Source: Marthasterias glacialis
Lineage: Eukaryota > Echinodermata > Asteroidea > Forcipulatida > Asteriidae
DNA: 64,000 nt
Assembly (NCBI GenBank): GCA_911728455.2
Contig: OU452239.1
Span: 8,002,884 to 8,066,883 of the forward strand
Reading direction: 5' to 3'
Shown here piece by piece: positions 12,201-19,915 of this stretch (position 1 is the stretch's first letter; each line of letters begins with the position of its first letter). The notes beneath the pieces are model-generated. The model did not search any database. It was given only the letters and a program-made list of their open reading frames with translations, and was not told the DNA's origin. The position numbers and the translations under genes are program-made.

Positions 12201-15200
12201 ATGGTAAGGAGCCCATCTATTAACCCCTTTCACCGACGTCAACACGGCTACTGTCTGACAAGCTCACTGTCACAAAGTGAGCCCTGGTGTTACTCTACTC
12301 AGACTAATACCAGCACATGACTCGCACGAAAGAAAGGAAAACAGTGAAAACAGATTGGAAATTGCGAACAAAAAAACATTTAGAAAAAAAAAACAATCAT
12401 GTTTTATTGACAAGGCACAGTATTGTTTTCTCTTTGGGTTTGTACCTTCCCTTCAATTAGAATAAACAAATAAAAGAAGTACACAAAATGGATTGAATAC
12501 AACGAAAGTAAAAATAAACTTAAGTTGAATGACTCTCAGCTTAGTGAATGTAGCATTCCGGTATCCCCCACTCTGACCACTTGGCAAAACACCCCAAAGG
12601 GTTCACCCCACCCGCAGTCGGTCCTCTCCTCGGCACGTTGATGTCGCAATTTTCTCATGGTTGCGTTGGCTAGAGTCGTTCGCACTTCAACTTCAGTGCG
12701 CATGCGCTACGTACGTCACTAACCAACCACTAGTTAACCATTGGTCCTTGATTGAACTTGCTCTATGCTAAAGCTTACCCCATACCATGTGACGTAGCGA
12801 CGCTTGATGTACATGCAGTCTGAGGAATTAAAGTGGAGCATTCCCAAGGCATTTACCAGACATCATTCCAATCTAAACTCCCAAATAGCTCATTAGGCCC
12901 CTTGAGTGTAATCTCGTACCAGTATTTGCGAACATTTAAGTTGACGAGTCTTCCCTCCATCATTCAACAGTGTTCCGCCTGTGAAGAACTCTTCATCGGT
13001 ACTCCGACAAATGGTCACCAGTGCTACCGCCAGATGCATGTTGATCAGGATACGTGCTTTGATCCAGAGACCCAGACCAGTAAGTTAAGACAGCTCAGGC
13101 CTGAATGAAAGGGCAAGGGCACCAAGGCATTTTCTTCTTGATGAAGGGCACCTCTAAGAGGAACTTGTAAATTATCTTGCCCTAATGTCGGCGATCGCCC
13201 TATTTTGGCGATATCTTTGTTCGGGGGAGGGGGGGGGGTGGGGTTCCAGTCAGAAGCCATTCAACCTGCAACTGCCGTATAACCGGAGATCACACCCAAG
13301 TTTACAACACCTCTAAAAGGAAATTGTAAATTATCTAGCCCTAATGTCGGCGGTCTCCTTATTTTGTCAATATCTTTGTTCGGGGGGGTTCCAGTCAGAA
13401 GCCATTCAACCTGAAACTGCCGTCTAACCAGGGATCACACCCAAGTTTACAATACAACCTGGGAAGCAGCAGTACAGGGATCACCTTAAGGGAATGCAAC
13501 AGTCAGAAGCCATACAAACTGAAACTGCTGATAATCAGGGATCCCACCCATGTTTATGATACAATCTGGGAAGCAGCAGTACAAGGATCACATCAAGGGA
13601 ACGTGACTTTTTATTTCAAATATTAAGTAATAAAACCACAGGGGAAACTGATTGGGGGAATATTTGAATTCAATTTTTGCAGATTGTCCATTAGACTCCA
13701 GCCCCCTCTACAATGGCCGCACATCCTTCTTCGTCGTCCAGCCTAAGTTCACCAACCTGGACATCCGGCTGACCATCGACATCACATCTGGCGCCCTCGA
13801 CGTCTACATCACGTACAGCTCGGACTTCTTCAAGATCGTCACCAACGAGACGTCTGGGCACCACATTGTGGAGCTGGATGGGGCAGACCTGTTTGAGGAG
13901 GCTTACCGCTCCAGGAGGGGCTCCGATGGCGCCCTATGGAGGTATCGACGGCACACCGGCCAGGAACTCACACCTTCGAGTGGACAGGTATGTCTGAATA
14001 AGACTTAACACTCCAGTAGAGAGGAATATCCGACAGGTTGAAGCTGCATTTTTTCTTGTAACACGCACCTGTAAATGCACGTGTTTCATCGTAGATACGT
14101 GCCTACGCCTTCATACACAGTGTGTGTTGGCTACACCCGTATTACACCCAGCATCAATTCCCAACATCAAAATGACACTCAAGATTGTTTCTGGAACTGT
14201 TAAGAAAACATCAACATATTTCAACATTTTTAAAAGATTTGGGAGGGAAAACATTTTTACGGACTGTTTCATCTTTACCTGAACATGTTTTTTGAAAAAT
14301 TGCAAATGACAGTTTTAGAAACAATGAGGTCAGTCAATATTATTTGTGGGGTTTTTTTTCACCCATACACTGATGTGTGCTAAGCACTGTATACTCAGTA
14401 GTTTCCCCGAGTCCTGTGAAAAAATTTCACAGGCATATTACTCGGGTGGGATTCGAGCCCATGACCCCCACCATTCTAGAGCAGATGTCTTACCAACTAG
14501 AGTACCGAGACTGCCCGGCAGCTACAGGCAGTTTGAGTCCTATTAGCAGCGGGTACCGCAACCATTGTAGTAGATGTTAATTTTAGTCAAGGCATACTCG
14601 AGTTCAAAGCTGACTTGCCAAACTTTATTTTGGTCACAACTTGAACTTTCACAAAGGTCATTTTTAAGGTCAAGTGGTGTGTCGTAACCAATAGTACAGA
14701 TGCAGTCTTAATATTTCTCAGGATTTTTCCAGATTGCTGGATTTTCTCAAAACCACATTTTTTTGAAGATGTGAAGCAGTCACCAAAGGGAGAAAGAAAT
14801 AGTCCACATTGTGTCCAAACCTGTAGTCTTGTATTTCTGATGATGCGCAGAGTCTATAAACCTGAGTTGTAACCACATGCATGACATGGGAGGCTCTGGA
14901 GATAGAATAAGGGGGAACCCAGGCCTACAGGTCTATTGTTCAGGAATTTTCTCATTTGTCAATATCTCATCCCTGATACCATCATTTAGTTATAATCCTT
15001 TTTTCCCCTCCCGCATCCGACCAATATTTCCAGACTGCCTCAGTTGAGCCGCCCATCTACAACATGTTTTTGGAGTATACAGCCGGCAGCCCCATCAACA
15101 CCTTCGTCAAGATCTCCGAGACGTATTTTGTGACGGTCATCCGCGACCTCCAGAACCGCCTGGTGGTCACCCTCCCTGAGGAGATGCACAGTCTCAAGTC

Positions 15201-17105
15201 TCGCAAGTTCTACATCGTGCTGCTGAGCCGGGAGAGTGGGGGCACCAACGCCACCAACGGCATTATGTACTTCCGGCAGGACCAGCCGCACATCGACCTC
15301 TTCGTCTTCTTCTCCGTCTTCTTGTCCTGCTTCTTTCTCTTTCTGGCCATTCTTGTCGTCGGCTGGAAGGTGAAGGTCGGCCTTGAGGCAAGGAACGACC
15401 GGCAGCGGCGGGCTCTAGAGCTGGAACACCGGGCGAGCCGGCCGATTGGACATGTGCTGCTATACATCGATAGGGTCCCTAGTGCCACAGCTGTGCCCCC
15501 ACCATCGTCCTCGGCACGGAGGCACAGCCGGCTGAAGAAAGGCTGGGTGGATCCTCATCAGGCGTCCCGTCCTCCGTCAGCTGGTAACAAAGTAAGTTTT
15601 TTCTCAGATGCCAGCTTTGCTGTTAAATGCTCTCTAAACAAACCTCTAGTCACTATCGACTATGTAACCTTTGTTGACAAAAAGAGTGACCTTGTTTATT
15701 CCAGGGCATTTTCTAGCAGGCGAGATACTACACTGGTCATAGGGGAAATGTTGTGTCATAACTTCCACAGGATTCAAGAGTTATAAAAAATAACAGCTGA
15801 ACAGATTTTGAGATGTGCCCCCCCCCCCCCCCCCCCCCCCCCGTTTTTCATATCAAAAGCTGATAAAAATCAGACAGTGCAATCTCCATAAAAATAGGAT
15901 TTAACATTTTTCCCCCATTGAGCTGTGTACAAATTGTGCCTGCAGGAAGCACAGGCTCTGAGGCTCTTTTGTAAGCACTGTGATGTTACAGGTTACAGGG
16001 TCTGTTGATCGGTGGAAAGTTTGCATTGATGATTTTGTTAAGATTATTGGATGAAAGTGTTTGGGAAAAGGTGCCTCTGTGAAATGGATGGTTGCATGTT
16101 CGTTCGTACATGACCTAGGACTGAATTCATGAAGCAGTATTATGCACAAAAAAGGACAGGCAAACAATGTCAAAAGCACTTTCATTTTTTTTTTTAATGG
16201 GTGTTTCGTTTTGAATATGTGGAGGAGAAGACTTCCTTGAACTGGTATTGTTCCATACAAGCTCATTTCAATGGAAGAAAATGCAAGTTATTCCAGTTTA
16301 GTTGTTTGTTTTTTTTTGGTTTTTTTTTTCAACTTCTTTTAAGCAAATACGTTGGGCATGTTTTACTGAGATCAACTTCAAACTACATGTTTTTTTTTAA
16401 AGGATTTTTCTGCATGTTCATAATGTAGGACTCCATTTGATTTTTGACAATCAAAATAAGTAACAGCAATTTGGGGGACTCCACATGCTATTTCCCTAGC
16501 TTTGACAGTATTTAAGATGGTCAATATTTCTCGGGTGGGGGGGGGGGGGGGGGAGTTGGGACTGGGACCGGGGAGTCTGGTTTGGTGGACAAGTACGGAG
16601 ACAAACGAGACGATGTCCAAAGATGAAGCATCTGCATGGATCGCGTCGCAGGCCTGCTGGAGTATTACTAGGAGTCGCCTGGCAACTCTCATGAGGCTCT
16701 GGAGAGCTCCAGCTCCCACGGAGGAATGGACGAGGAGAGGCAAGAGTCCGAGCCCGGGAATACCCGTGTGAAGTTTAAAATCAGTGAGCTTTCAGGTTGT
16801 CCTCAAAATGATGTATCAGTCATGTAGTTTGGATTTAAGACGGATCTATTTTCTTCCTTCATCCTCAGGAGCGCTTCCGACCCGGTTGCATCGCCTGTGA
16901 GCCAACAGAGGATGACATGGCAGCCATCTGCACAACGATCATCTCCCTACCAGGGGGCTCCGTCGCGCCCGTTCAGGCTTGCCTGGGCTCTGCCCTGGTC
17001 CTCCTCAAGTCGTCCAACCGCCTCGTCGAGCACCCGCCCCAACCACGTCCCATACGCTTCACAAACGGCAGTAAAACGGGAATGTGCCGGGAACTGCGGA
17101 TGTGA
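82..17105 (+). CDS. MEGF8: MEGF8, 3' part (17 coding exons, N-terminus outside window)
   Basis: Multiple EGF-like domains protein 8, a large single-pass membrane protein. In vertebrates it acts with MOSMO and the E3 ligase MGRN1 to remove Smoothened from the surface and damp Hedgehog signalling. The span is discontinuous: 17 exons, each with AG/GT borders and matching phases, joining to 1183 codons plus TGA. Order seen: four kelch-type blades, cysteine-rich PSI-like modules, a calcium-binding-type EGF, laminin-type EGFs, a beta-rich extracellular domain, one transmembrane helix (15298-15366) and a cytoplasmic tail. The final exon carries EPTEDDMAA and ACLGSALVLLKSS, which match the conserved C-terminus of vertebrate MEGF8 and separate it from attractin. 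Human MEGF8 is about 2845 residues, so roughly the first half is missing to the left. Tail-to-tail with PPOX. The identification is firm; extra phase-0 exons could still be hidden in some introns. Confidence 0.95.
257..1391 (+). other. MEGF8 intron with foldback repeat
   Basis: The intron between the first two visible exons. Around 420-490 there is a degraded SINE-head fragment (tgtatcagactcggttcca). The foldback at 1012-1160 is listed separately. I see no exon here: the open frames at 681-1164 are produced by the foldback and simple sequence. Confidence 0.6.
1012..1160. repeat. Foldback element (inverted repeat)
   Basis: The left arm starts ggccgtttacgaaaccacgg and the right arm ends with its exact reverse complement. 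The inner parts of the arms are diverged (ttgggcttgggcctgg against a GC-rich variant). The total is about 149 bases with a short unpaired centre, which fits a MITE-like or foldback element inside the intron. It creates spurious open frames on both strands. Confidence 0.8.
1392..1561 (+). CDS. MEGF8: MEGF8 exon: kelch blade
   Basis: Joins in phase after ACAAG and ends in phase 0 before GTACAC. It reads GLFGHSTVWH followed by ALYVYGGYRFHLDG and HWSILP, a full kelch blade with its YGGY motif. Confidence 0.93.
1911..2049 (+). CDS. MEGF8: MEGF8 exon: kelch blade
   Basis: Preceded by a strong T-tract and TTTAG; donor GTGAGT. It reads QLPHMFQAAV, NYMVVVGGGTPTYNASDTLL and CNQWVDLR, another kelch blade. 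It ends in phase 1 and joins the exon at 3188. Confidence 0.93.
2840..3256. repeat. Perfect 207-bp tandem duplication spanning a MEGF8 splice acceptor
   Basis: Bases 2840-3049 are identical to 3047-3256 as read by eye, an offset of 207. The three-base overlap TTT is microhomology at the junction. The unit covers intron sequence, the acceptor ATGTAG and the first bases of the exon that starts at 3188. The first copy therefore has an intact acceptor (exon-like sequence from 2981) but no donor. Reading through it meets a stop after VFSISRVKG. Confidence 0.92.
3188..3446 (+). CDS. MEGF8: MEGF8 exon: last kelch blade and start of cysteine-rich region
   Basis: Begins after ATGTAG and ends before GTAAGG in phase 2. 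It encodes SEETVYVFGGYDGTTLGALH, then the first cysteines of a PSI-like module (DLCSLH, DGCQAMLGCSSC). The acceptor and the first 69 bases of this exon are duplicated just upstream, within the tandem repeat at 2840-3256. This copy is taken as the real one because only it continues to a donor in phase. Confidence 0.94.
3914..4040 (+). CDS. MEGF8: MEGF8 exon: PSI-like cysteine-rich segment
   Basis: Begins after CTACAG and ends before GTACTTG. It reads CAGVFTQGTVCNSE, ECREASSCSECVLIHPAF. The 127 bases restore the phase left by the previous exon. The cysteine spacing continues the PSI module begun in the exon at 3188. Confidence 0.92.
4333..4450 (+). repeat. Dispersed repeat family R1, short copy
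   Basis: It starts near gggttattttgtaatccccg and includes cagacctgtgtccttttgtt and tttattcattctattt. The same order of motifs recurs at 6415-6800 and 31028-31420. This copy is truncated on the right. Confidence 0.7.
4491..4695 (+). CDS. MEGF8: MEGF8 exon: PSI-type module
   Basis: Acceptor CTTGTCAG, donor GTAGGT. It encodes TCKWCSQCPEGACIPINLDC, then CNKCIGTDACIWSRQF, a typical plexin-semaphorin-integrin cysteine pattern. Ends in phase 1. Confidence 0.94.
4755..4872. repeat. Foldback element, family F1 (copy A)
   Basis: Inverted arms taggtggcagcagactta and taagtctgctgccaccta enclose ccaggtaaatccattgttct and its partner. A second copy of the same family is at 44020-44138. About 118 bases with no coding capacity, a MITE-like element. 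Confidence 0.85.
4970..5078 (+). pseudogene. Remnant of a non-LTR reverse transcriptase C-terminus
   Basis: One plus-strand frame reads RSFSGPSLLNELPPHLKQYI, then SNPFLKRHL and a stop. This is the pattern (S-x-LLNELPxxL, FLKxHL) that ends the reverse-transcriptase ORF of many animal LINEs. Only the last 35 or so residues are present, inside a MEGF8 intron. It is a dead fragment; the family cannot be named from this length. Confidence 0.55.
5092..5512. repeat. Repeat family R2 copy, interrupted
   Basis: The left end is atttcatagagctgtgtaag and the right end is ttaagcagctctatgaaatt, roughly inverted. The centre holds accagagtaagggtaccagc and gtacctggtatcctgctgag. About 210 bases (5183-5395) of C-rich sequence split it and look like a later insertion. 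Other copies are at 10067-10200, 28784-28963 and 48352-48540. Confidence 0.7.
5546..5625 (+). repeat. SINE 3' tail with (ATT)n
   Basis: It reads gtgccaggagtgtcttttta, gacaggcatgacacatt and then a run of ATT repeats. The same tail ends the SINE copies at 8128-8335 and, inverted, at 60280-60320. This fits a SINE/LINE 3' end with a microsatellite tail. Confidence 0.65.
5668..5888 (+). CDS. MEGF8: MEGF8 exon: PSI-type module
   Basis: Acceptor ACTCTCAG, donor GTAAAC. It reads GEIRYLVNEFPIYTWNCF, then DACPLPCHNHTTCESCLN and ECRWSAQLGQ, a further PSI module. Ends in phase 0. Confidence 0.94.
6415..6800 (+). repeat. Dispersed repeat family R1, long copy
   Basis: Shares about 390 bases in the same order with 31028-31420: gtaatccccgactccagacc, tttattcattgtgtttcggc, the block ending ggccgaggttttgcaa, then attccggcaattcc and a GGG-rich end. 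It lies in the MEGF8 intron before the exon at 6857. No open frame links the copies, so it is probably non-coding. Confidence 0.7.
6857..7115 (+). CDS. MEGF8: MEGF8 exon: PSI-type modules
   Basis: Acceptor TTCTGCAG, donor GTAAAT. It begins CLSPTYQPLACATGSCGPLA, continues CPTPCYLNTQCALCLEQPGC, then GWCALGEGNGTGVCMEGG. It is rich in cysteine and tryptophan, as PSI domains are. Ends in phase 1. Confidence 0.94.
7555..7729 (+). CDS. MEGF8: MEGF8 exon: calcium-binding-type EGF domain
   Basis: Follows a C-rich tract and CTCCAG; donor GTAAGC. After a linker (WSFITCPP) it reads ENECLNGHHDCRENEDCND, then SFECNCKPGFFQE. The C-x-N-x4-F/Y-x-C core and the C-x-C-x2-G-F ending fit an EGF_CA domain. Ends in phase 2. 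Confidence 0.95.
7825..8024 (-). repeat. tRNA-derived SINE (family S1), head region
   Basis: On the minus strand it starts with a tRNA-like stretch: gtctagcgcaccagactcag, then a degraded B-box (gtttgggtcccagtc) where the family has ggttcgaatccc. After it come the family motifs for acatcccatccgaagg and hexamers of the tRNA-unrelated body. It matches 31520-31673, 60385-60680 and 63715-63960. Confidence 0.75.
8128..8335 (+). repeat. SINE family S1, body and (ATT)n tail
   Basis: It reads ggggtttgccccagtgtttc, then cacctcaccttgtatccctt, gcgccaggagtgtcatttat, gacagacatg, and ends in an ATT run. These motifs recur in order, inverted, at 60280-60440. Confidence 0.75.
8818..8980. repeat. Nearly perfect 163-bp palindrome (foldback element)
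   Basis: The ends gggaataaaggtgtg and cacacctttattccc are exact inverses. The arms extend through ttttaactattgtttaaaac and ggggcctggtggccgataat to a short centre near 8889-8910. The flanks tttatgaatg and ttattgaatg resemble a target-site duplication. It lies in a MEGF8 intron; its RNA would form one long hairpin. Confidence 0.9.
9789..9981 (+). CDS. MEGF8: MEGF8 exon: EGF-like plus start of laminin-type EGF
   Basis: Acceptor CACCATAG, donor GTAAGA. It encodes KCLPVCTPECVRGSCIEPD, LCQCDFGYVGKDCSVECECN, then GHSTCAGEDSKSDCLKC. The CECNGHSTC motif is the hallmark start of a laminin EGF repeat, which continues in the next exon. Ends in phase 0. Confidence 0.95.
10067..10200 (+). repeat. Repeat family R2, truncated copy
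   Basis: The left end is gggccaatttcatagagctg. It continues with aatcatgcttaccagaataa and tgtgactggtatcctgctca. The inverted right end seen in the copy at 28784-28963 is absent. Confidence 0.7.
10299..10463 (+). CDS. MEGF8: MEGF8 exon: laminin-type EGF
   Basis: Acceptor TATACTAG, donor GTGAGT, 55 codons, phase 0 at both ends. It reads GQSCEKCLPFFVGDPTNGGT, then CVPCSTYCHGNSEIC. The C-x2-C-x3-F-x-G-x-P-T-N-G-G signature is diagnostic for laminin EGF repeats. Confidence 0.95.
10641..10742. repeat. Foldback element
   Basis: ccgttttggtggtcaatgta on the left faces cctattgaccaccaaaatgg on the right across about 55 bases. Arms of about 20 bases with a few mismatches, in a MEGF8 intron. Confidence 0.65.
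10930..11057 (+). CDS. MEGF8: MEGF8 exon: cysteine-rich segment
   Basis: Acceptor TCTAATAG, donor GTAAGT, ends in phase 2. It reads LVSIFPNGAVTDAICVNCRN, then FSAGNMCETCVDSYFKNED, the second half of a laminin-EGF-like repeat. Confidence 0.92.
11588..11662. repeat. Short foldback related to SINE family S2
   Basis: catcgatgtgagttaagcac and gtgcttatcacacatcggt face each other around cccgaagctctg. The same agtatacagtgcttatcaca motif ends the S2 copies at 14361-14530 and 57802-57951. Confidence 0.6.
11963..12089 (+). CDS. MEGF8: MEGF8 exon: laminin-type EGF start
   Basis: Acceptor TTTCGCAG, donor GTATGT. It reads PCQCNGHWDRCDKVTGEDCQ, then CKNNTDTPSC and CWKHQ. CQCNGH marks a new laminin-type EGF repeat, finished in the next exon. 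Confidence 0.94.
12697..12707. promoter_or_regulatory. Perfect NRF-1-type palindrome in a MEGF8 intron
   Basis: TGCGCATGCGC, a perfect match to the core NRF-1 site, followed by ctacgtacgtcac. This lies in the 880-base intron between 12090 and 12970, away from any recognised start. It could be chance or an internal promoter element; sequence alone does not decide. Confidence 0.35.
12971..13079 (+). CDS. MEGF8: MEGF8 exon: laminin-type EGF end
   Basis: Acceptor TTCAACAG, donor GTAAGT, ends in phase 1. It reads CSACEELFIGTPTNGHQCYR, completing the repeat begun at 11963 with the T-P-T-N-G-H-Q-C ending. DTCFDPET follows. Confidence 0.93.
13140..13610 (+). repeat. Degenerate direct repeats in a MEGF8 intron
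   Basis: Two units share cacctctaagaggaacttgt, attatcttgccctaatgtcg and ttccagtcagaagccattca, about 145 bases apart. A third, shorter unit begins at 13499 (cagtcagaagccatacaaac). The segment 13440-13600 also repeats internally (gggaagcagcagtacaggga, twice). The block at 13100-13150 is shared with 17630-17730 and 31700-31820. Confidence 0.75.
13683..13987 (+). CDS. MEGF8: MEGF8 exon: membrane-proximal beta-rich domain
   Basis: Acceptor TTTTGCAG, donor GTATGT. It encodes CPLDSSPLYNGRTSFFVVQP, then alternating hydrophobic stretches (LDIRLTIDITSGALDVYI). There are few cysteines, unlike the upstream modules. Codon use is distinctly GC-rich compared with the flanking intron. Confidence 0.93.
14361..14530 (-). 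repeat. tRNA-derived SINE (family S2)
   Basis: On the minus strand: gagtacagttggtaagacat-like A-box region (ctagttggtaagacatctgc), then ggtcatgggctcgaatccca as B-box, then the body with tttcacaggactcggg and ending in agtatacagtgcttag. A sister copy is at 57802-57951 on the plus strand. Confidence 0.75.
15034..15591 (+). CDS. MEGF8: MEGF8 exon: juxtamembrane domain, transmembrane helix, cytoplasmic tail
   Basis: The longest exon, 186 codons, phase 0 at both ends. It holds the end of the ectodomain (TASVEPPIYNMFLEYTAGSP), a single hydrophobic helix of about 23 residues at 15298-15366 (LFVFFSVF to VVGW), then a basic stop-transfer segment (KVKVGLEARNDRQRR). At 15430-15444 the tail has RASRP, aligned with the MASRP motif of vertebrate MEGF8 and attractin that recruits the E3 ligase MGRN1. 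The donor is AAA followed by GTAAGT; an unspliced read-through would stop at 15784. Confidence 0.96.
15592..16868 (+). other. Last MEGF8 intron with long homopolymers
   Basis: It holds a run of 25 C at 15818-15842 and a G-run near 16538-16552 and no exon I can support. Segments 15690-16010 and 53500-53790 share a diverged repeat (ctgaacagattttgagatgt; tgcctgcaggaagcacaggc), so a dispersed repeat is inserted here. The frame at 16502-16771 has no support. Confidence 0.6.
16869..17105 (+). CDS. MEGF8: MEGF8 terminal coding exon
   Basis: Acceptor ATCCTCAG; 78 codons then TGA at 17103-17105. It contains EPTEDDMAAICTTIISLPGG and ACLGSALVLLKSS, the block shared with the extreme C-terminus of vertebrate MEGF8. 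It ends NGSKTGMCRELRM. This exon settles MEGF8 over attractin. Confidence 0.96.
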   Translation, partial: ERFRPGCIACEPTEDDMAAICTTIISLPGGSVAPVQACLGSALVLLKSSNRLVEHPPQPRPIRFTNGSKTGMCRELRM

Positions 17106-18903
17106 TGGGGCACCAGGATTTCTCCGTCTTGTTGAAAATTTTTTGACATAAGGTCTATATTATATATATAAATATATATATAAACAGAGATATTTTTTAT
17201 AAGGTTAATTTTGAGTTTGTGTAAGACTCGTGTGTACATTTTTGTTGTTGGTTTTTCTTTCTGCGGATTACATAGAGAAGATCGTATAAGGCATGATGGG
17301 CATTGTATTCCAGTTTGTATTCATAGAAACTCGAACAGATGTGGGTCTTTTCTCTGCTGAGATTTGCCGAGTATTTGTCACAGTTTGGCATAAAACTCAA
17401 TTCTAACAAAGTGAGATGTGAGATCTTTGTTTGTGTTTTTTATAACTAAATGTCGATTGGTGTTTGTTCTCATGCCAATTTTTTGTGAAGTAATAGTCAT
17501 GTTTAATTTGAATCTCATTTACATCTCATAACTTTTTTTAGTAGGATTGAAAACGCCAGGCATTGAACTATTTTCCTTTATTTTTGAAATACGCAGAGAG
17601 GTAAACAGGCCTGATTGCTTCGTTCTTGAAATGACAAGGGCACAAAGGCATTTTCTTCTTGATAAAGGGCACCTCTATGAGGAAATTGTAAATTTCTATT
17701 GGAACATTTCAAGGGCACCAAGGCAATGACCAGGGGGAACGAAGTATCAGACCTGGGTAAACTCCCCCAGCCCCACACCCACTCAATCAACTCAGGCTCC
17801 AACCCTTCCCCCTTGATTGCCAATAAGTATCGGCACTAAGGGACTGTTCATTATTGTCTTTGGGATGCTGTAAGTACTGTTGTGGCATACGCACCTTTAA
17901 CCCATCCCCTCCCAAACCTTTTATATCCTCTTTGCCGAAAGGACTCGGAAGGACTGAGGGCTATAGGCCCAAATAACAGTTGCTTATCACTGGGTCGGGC
18001 ATTCCAATCTTATCTAAGTCCAAACAATTTGGTGTGGAGGGACACAGGAGAGGAGGAAATGGAAGGATAGAGGTCACCTGTAGGCAAAAAGGCCACGGGA
18101 GTAAGGGTTTAAACTTTTCACTGGCCAGCTTGCCGAAAGCCTGTGGGCAAAAAAAGTCTGACCCCACAAGAAGTGGCATTTTTTTGAAGTAGAACAGGTA
18201 AAACAACTTCTTTTTTAATTTCTTTGGCGCTGCAAGAGAATTTATGCAAAATTTTTGCATGTGTTTAATGCTTCAAACACAATTTTTTCAAACTGAGGTT
18301 TTTTTTTTTCTTCCCACCATCATGAAGTTAATTTTAAGGTAAAAAGTACATGCACTTTTTTTTATATAGTCTTACTGTTCATATCTGAAAAGCTGTTCAA
18401 AAAACGTCATTCCTAAACTTGTAATTATGTATATTAGTAAAGTTTACAACAAAACTATTTTAAAGATTTCTGAACCAGCTGCAAAATGTTCTTGTTTTTC
18501 ATACGACATGGCTGCCTGCTGTGACTAGCAGTTGTGTACCTCGTAGATATAAAAAAAATGGCATTATTTTTAAATAGGTTGAGTAACATAAACTATTCTC
18601 TTGTTTGTTGATATTTTATGCTTATTGTTCTAATTAGTTTAATTTGATCATGAATAATGTACGGCAAGTGTTTTTTGTTTGTTTGTTTTCCCATGCAAGC
18701 TCCAGCAAGTTTATAAGTTCAAGGCAACAACATTTAATAAGTAATTTCTTTTTAAAGTCTTTCATTTTGTGGTTGGAAATTCTACTTGGTGTTAAAATAC
18801 ACCATTGTTGGACTTGATTATTTTTTTTATAGTGTAGTTGATTCTGCTAAAGGTTCGGCCTTATTAGTAACTAGTTATCAACAACACATCTTAAAATAGA
18901 ATC

Positions 18904-18909
18904 AATAAA
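18904..18909 (+). promoter_or_regulatory. Candidate poly(A) signal for MEGF8
   Basis: AATAAA about 1.8 kb after the stop codon, the first canonical hexamer downstream. Further hexamers are at 20574-20579 and 22047-22052. Which is used cannot be told from sequence. Confidence 0.35.
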
Positions 18910-19554
18910 ACCAGGTATTAAACAGTATTATCTGTTCGGTTTATAATAGTCTTAAAAGTAACCAATATTAAACCAGATTGGTAAAACCAGACAACAGTTT
19001 TACAAGATAGGTTAATTTCAGTTTTAAGTAACACATCTTAAGTAACCAATTTTAAGCCAGATTGGTAAAGCATTATGACAGTTTTACGAGATGGATCAGT
19101 TTCCGTTTTCGTAACATATCTTAAATAAGATTGGCAAAACCAGCTCATCGGTTTATTTGTTGGTTTATAATAGTCTTAAAAGTAACCAGTCTTAAACCGG
19201 ATTGGTAAAACCAGACTATGGTTTTATACGATGGGTTAATTTCAGTTTCACGTAAAACAACATTTCTTAGGTTTTTTGGCTTGAAACGAATCAAGTTAAA
19301 TCAAGTTTTATCTCTTATGGAGGAACCCAATTATTTAGAATTATTTATTGATTAAAAGAGAAATTATATGATTGGTTTTTTTGGAAGGGTAAATTATTTC
19401 CCATCCACTGTCAGTAAACACACCATACAACATGTACAACCAACTTGAGAAAATTTCATTATATTATGTATTCAAATCTTGCAAACAACAAAAATAGTAA
19501 TAATTATAATAATACGAGACAATTATTAGGCGCTTTTAAACATGGCGTTCCCTG

Positions 19555-19915
19555 TTCATTTCTGAAACCATCTCAACTCCTTCAGAGTATGCAGCACCAG
19601 CAGCCAAATGGGCGCATAGGTTGCTAATCATTAACATCACCATCTCTACCCTCACAGGTACCTATTTACTCCTTGGTTCGTGTGAAGCAGTAGACCAATC
19701 CATTAAGCCTCGCCCTTGCTTCATTGACCAATCACAGACGTGATTGTGAAACCAAAGAGTCCGCGTGTGCACAGTGGGAGGGGCTTAATGGATCGGTCCA
19801 TTATAGTTTAGTGTCTTGCCCGAGAGCACATGTCACGACCGGGATTCGAACCCACACTCTGATGAACTCAGCCATCAGAACTTGAGTTCGACGCTCTGTT
19901 ACGCTCGGCCTGTTT
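19555..19915 (-). repeat. tRNA-derived SINE S1 with an inserted element
   Basis: The outer SINE shows gtcacgaccgggattcgaac (inverted B-box) at its right side and accatctcaactccttcaga at its left, as in the copy at 63715-63960. Between 19690 and 19805 it is interrupted by an element with inverted ends agaccaatccattaagcc and ggcttaatggatcggtcc. Confidence 0.75.

Noticed and set aside
13045..13260. Minus-strand frame over the MEGF8 exon at 12971
   Set aside because: Shadow of a real exon plus a G-rich tract.
15592..15786. Continuation of the MEGF8 frame past the AAA/GTAAGT donor
   Set aside because: The read-through matches nothing in MEGF8, shares sequence with a dispersed repeat near 53490, and the exon at 16869 continues the known C-terminus in phase.
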